This document shows, one piece after another, positions 14,559 through 16,471 of a DNA stretch of 16,471 nt. A model generated the notes under the pieces. It did no database searches, was not told the origin of the DNA, and saw nothing but the letters and a program-made list of their open reading frames with translations. This DNA is from JBBSEX01 sp038239345 (lineage in GTDB: Bacteria; Acidobacteriota; Terriglobia; Bryobacterales; Bryobacteraceae): positions 1-16,471 of the forward strand of contig JBBSEX010000055.1 of assembly GCA_038239345.1 (NCBI GenBank). Reading direction: 5' to 3'. A program made the translations under genes and the position numbers. Every line of letters begins with the position of its first letter. Position 1 is the first letter of the stretch.

Positions 14559-15608
14559 GTGAATCCAACACAACAGCTTCACGACCTCGGTCAGAGCCTT
14601 TGGCTTGACAACATTACACGAGGTCTTCTGACGAGCGGTACGCTGCGGCGCTACATCGACAATCTCTCGGTCACCGGGTTGACGTCGAATCCTTCGATTT
14701 TCGATCTGGCTATCAAAAACTCAAAGTTTTACGACGATGCCATTCGTCAGAAGAGCCGCGAAGGCAAGTCGAGTGAAGCACTCTTCTTCGATCTCGCGAT
14801 TGAAGATTTGACACAGGCCGCCGATCTCTTACATCCGATCTATGACGCCACGGGAGGTGCTGATGGCTGGGTATCTCTGGAAGTATCGCCCTTACTGGCT
14901 TACGATGCAGCGGGCACCGTGAAAGCTGCCGCCCAATTACGTGCTCAGGCTCATCGGCACAATCTCTTTATTAAGATTCCCGGAACCCGTGAAGGTCTGA
15001 CCGCAATCGAAGAGAGCATCTTCGCGGGCGTGGCTGTGAACGTGACGCTGCTGTTTTCAAGCGAACAATATATCGCTGCGGCTGAAGCGTACTTGCGCGG
15101 AATCGAGCGCCGGATCGCTGCCGGCCTCGATCCGAAGGTGCGCTCAGTAGCATCCATGTTCATCAGTCGCTGGGATAAAGCGACGATGGGGAAAGTTCCA
15201 AAGGATCTTCAGGACCGTCTGGGAATTGCGATCGCGAGGCGCACGTACAAAGCCTACCGTCAACTACTCGCCTCGGAACGATGGCTAAAGGCTGCGGGCA
15301 CCGGGGCTCAGCCGCAGCGCCTCCTCTGGGCAAGTACCGGCACAAAAAACCCCGCGGCTTGCGATACCCTCTACATCAAAGCACTCGCCGCTCCGGATAC
15401 GATCAACACGATTCCTGAAAACACGCTGCTCGCGTTTGCCGATCACGGATCGCTGGGCGATGTCCTGCCAGTTGATGGAGGAGATGCCGAGATAGTCGTC
15501 GCCGCTTTTGTTAAAGCCGGCATAGATGATGCAAAACTTGCCGCCGATCTTCAGCGTGAAGGTGCCGAATTTTTGTCGCATCGTGGAAAGACCTCCTCGA
15601 TTGCATAG
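14559..15608 (+). CDS. tal: Transaldolase
   Basis: Moves a dihydroxyacetone unit between sedoheptulose-7-P and glyceraldehyde-3-P to give fructose-6-P and erythrose-4-P; cytosolic. 349 residues, of the longer type seen in actinobacteria and cyanobacteria. LGQSLWLDNITR (10-21), GLTSNPSIF (40-48), VSLEVSPLLAYD (105-116) and the Schiff-base Lys139 in NLFIKIPGTREG identify it; NVTLLFS and WASTGTKNP complete the sugar-phosphate site. GTG 14559 is chosen because family similarity begins immediately (NPTQQLHDLGQS). There is no room for a ribosome-binding site between the -10 and the GTG. Together with phosphoketolase it would allow a bifid-type shunt; transketolase is not in the window. Confidence 0.95.
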   Translation: MNPTQQLHDLGQSLWLDNITRGLLTSGTLRRYIDNLSVTGLTSNPSIFDLAIKNSKFYDDAIRQKSREGKSSEALFFDLAIEDLTQAADLLHPIYDATGGADGWVSLEVSPLLAYDAAGTVKAAAQLRAQAHRHNLFIKIPGTREGLTAIEESIFAGVAVNVTLLFSSEQYIAAAEAYLRGIERRIAAGLDPKVRSVASMFISRWDKATMGKVPKDLQDRLGIAIARRTYKAYRQLLASERWLKAAGTGAQPQRLLWASTGTKNPAACDTLYIKALAAPDTINTIPENTLLAFADHGSLGDVLPVDGGDAEIVVAAFVKAGIDDAKLAADLQREGAEFLSHRGKTSSIA

Positions 15609-15709
15609 AAACGAAGACGGACGCGCTCAAAGCTGCTTAGTGCTAGGTTCACGCGCACAATCTTACGAAAGACGCCCACAACAACTCCGGGCAGATAGAG
15701 AGGCTTCAA

Positions 15710-16069
15710 ATGTCCACACGCCACAAAAACGGATCCAAAAACGAACAGCACCAGAGAGCCGCTGAGTTAGACGACCAAACAGCTCATGCGCATCGTTCTG
15801 CCGCAGAGGGCCACGATAAGCAGGATCATCTAACGGGGCATGAGCGTTCACGGCAAGCACTGGAGCACTCTCATCAGGCTTACGTGCAAAACGGAAAATC
15901 CCATCCTGGCGAGACGCAAAGGCAAGACGGCGACGGCATCGGACATGAGGAGACCGCGACTTTGGCGCACACACTCTGGCAAACGAGAGGTTGTCCGGAA
16001 GACTCACCGAATGAAGACTGGTTTCACGCCTCCGAACTGCTTCGATCTCATTCTCACGGAATAGAGTAG
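15710..16069 (+). CDS. His-rich hydrophilic protein with C-terminal DUF2934-like motif
   Basis: 119 residues with no membrane segment or signal peptide. About 15 histidines, many Gln, Glu, Asp and Ser. The N-terminal part (QRAAELDDQTAHAHRSAAEG ... HLTGHERSRQALEHSHQAY) looks like amphipathic helix and is followed by a disordered linker. The last third (ATLAHTLWQTRGCPEDSPNEDWFHASELL) matches the DUF2934 pattern, a short domain of unknown function (A..LW..RG.P.gsp..dW..AE). ATG 15710 has GAGAGG 6 nt upstream. It stands 101 bp after transaldolase, without its own repeat box, and 47 bp before the PRC-barrel gene. Proteins of this kind are often found in stress-type islands; function unknown. Confidence 0.75.
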   Translation: MSTRHKNGSKNEQHQRAAELDDQTAHAHRSAAEGHDKQDHLTGHERSRQALEHSHQAYVQNGKSHPGETQRQDGDGIGHEETATLAHTLWQTRGCPEDSPNEDWFHASELLRSHSHGIE

Positions 16070-16116
16070 CTGTGTTCACAGAACGACCTAGTCAAGAATG
16101 CCACGGGAGGCAACCA

Positions 16117-16471
16117 ATGCTTACAAACGCGAAATATCTGAAAGGTTTAGTGATCCGAGCCACTGACGGCGAGCTTGGGACTGTGGATCAACTCTACTTC
16201 GATGACGAGACATGGGCCATCCGCTACCTCACGGTGGACACGGGAGGATGGCTGGGCGGGAGGCACGTGCTAATCTCGCCTTTCGCGGTGGTTCATACCG
16301 ACTGGCCGGCCAGACGGCTGGACGTGGCTCTGACGAAAAAGCAGGTTGAGAAGAGTCCGGACGTCGATACACAGCGTCCCGTCTCCCGGCAGCAGGAGGC
16401 CGAATACCTTGGCTACTACGGGTATCCCAGTTATTGGGGCGGTCCCTATTTGTGGGGCTCAACTCTGACCC
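16117..16471 (+). CDS. PRC-barrel domain protein, 3' end cut by window edge
   Basis: Frame open from ATG 16117 to the end (118 codons). GGGAGG at 16105-16110, 6 nt upstream, fixes the start. The first ~70 residues read as a PRC-barrel: LKGLVIRATDGELGTVDQLYF, then WAIRYLTVDTGGWLGGRHVLIS, with the usual strand pattern and a GKVxDxxFD-like turn. PRC-barrels are small beta-barrels found in RimM and in many proteins of unknown role. After a Lys/Asp segment (LTKKQVEKSPDVDT) the visible end is rich in Tyr, Gly and Trp (YLGYYGYPSYWGGPYLWG). A second PRC repeat is likely beyond the edge, as in related proteins; that is inference. Confidence 0.88.
   Translation, partial: MLTNAKYLKGLVIRATDGELGTVDQLYFDDETWAIRYLTVDTGGWLGGRHVLISPFAVVHTDWPARRLDVALTKKQVEKSPDVDTQRPVSRQQEAEYLGYYGYPSYWGGPYLWGSTLT

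Overview
The window reads as a chromosomal fragment of a G+C-rich Gram-negative bacterium. An Acidobacteriota member (Solibacter/Koribacter-like) is my best guess, from the mix of a large alpha-glucan phosphorylase with adjacent GlgX, a class I aldolase, phosphoketolase, a YHS-bearing copper ATPase and DUF2934/PRC-barrel proteins. That placement is inference. I see no tRNA, rRNA, CRISPR array or insertion sequence, and no stretch over 300 bases without a gene or gene remnant.

Layout. Bases 1-1713 (minus): 5' part of phosphoketolase, cut by the window edge. 1881-3599 (plus): HAD hydrolase and class I fructose-bisphosphate aldolase, an operon divergent from phosphoketolase. 3632-7153 (minus): a copper P-type ATPase, a cysteine-rich CBS-pair protein and an SRPBCC-fold protein, all transcribed leftward. 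7172-8400 (minus): decayed DNA, namely the C-terminal half of an ABC ATPase and a frameshifted sugar-phosphate nucleotidyltransferase. 8642-14504 (plus): glgP, glgX, tpiA and an orphan receiver protein, closely spaced or overlapping. 14559-15608 (plus): transaldolase with its own promoter. 15710 to the end (plus): a His-rich DUF2934 protein and a PRC-barrel protein cut by the right edge.

The carbon genes form a coherent route. GlgX and GlgP break glycogen to glucose-1-phosphate. The HAD protein may act on a sugar phosphate. Aldolase, triosephosphate isomerase and transaldolase interconvert C3-C7 sugars. Phosphoketolase cleaves xylulose-5-P/fructose-6-P to acetyl-phosphate. This resembles a glycogen-fed phosphoketolase (bifid-like) shunt, of the kind expected in stress or low-oxygen survival.

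The most interesting signal is regulatory. Five promoters, two divergent pairs plus one single, share the same 35-bp layout: two 7-bp direct repeats (consensus TTTTGAC) separated by 4 bp, then one base, exactly 10 bp, and a -10-like hexamer (TAnnnT or CAnnnT). Every transcription unit start associated with carbon genes in the window has it; I found none ahead of the copper/CBS/SRPBCC genes. The 7-4-7 geometry and the distance to the -10 resemble Pho-box promoters bound by OmpR/PhoB-family activators, so I infer an undescribed carbon/stress regulon whose regulator lies outside this window.
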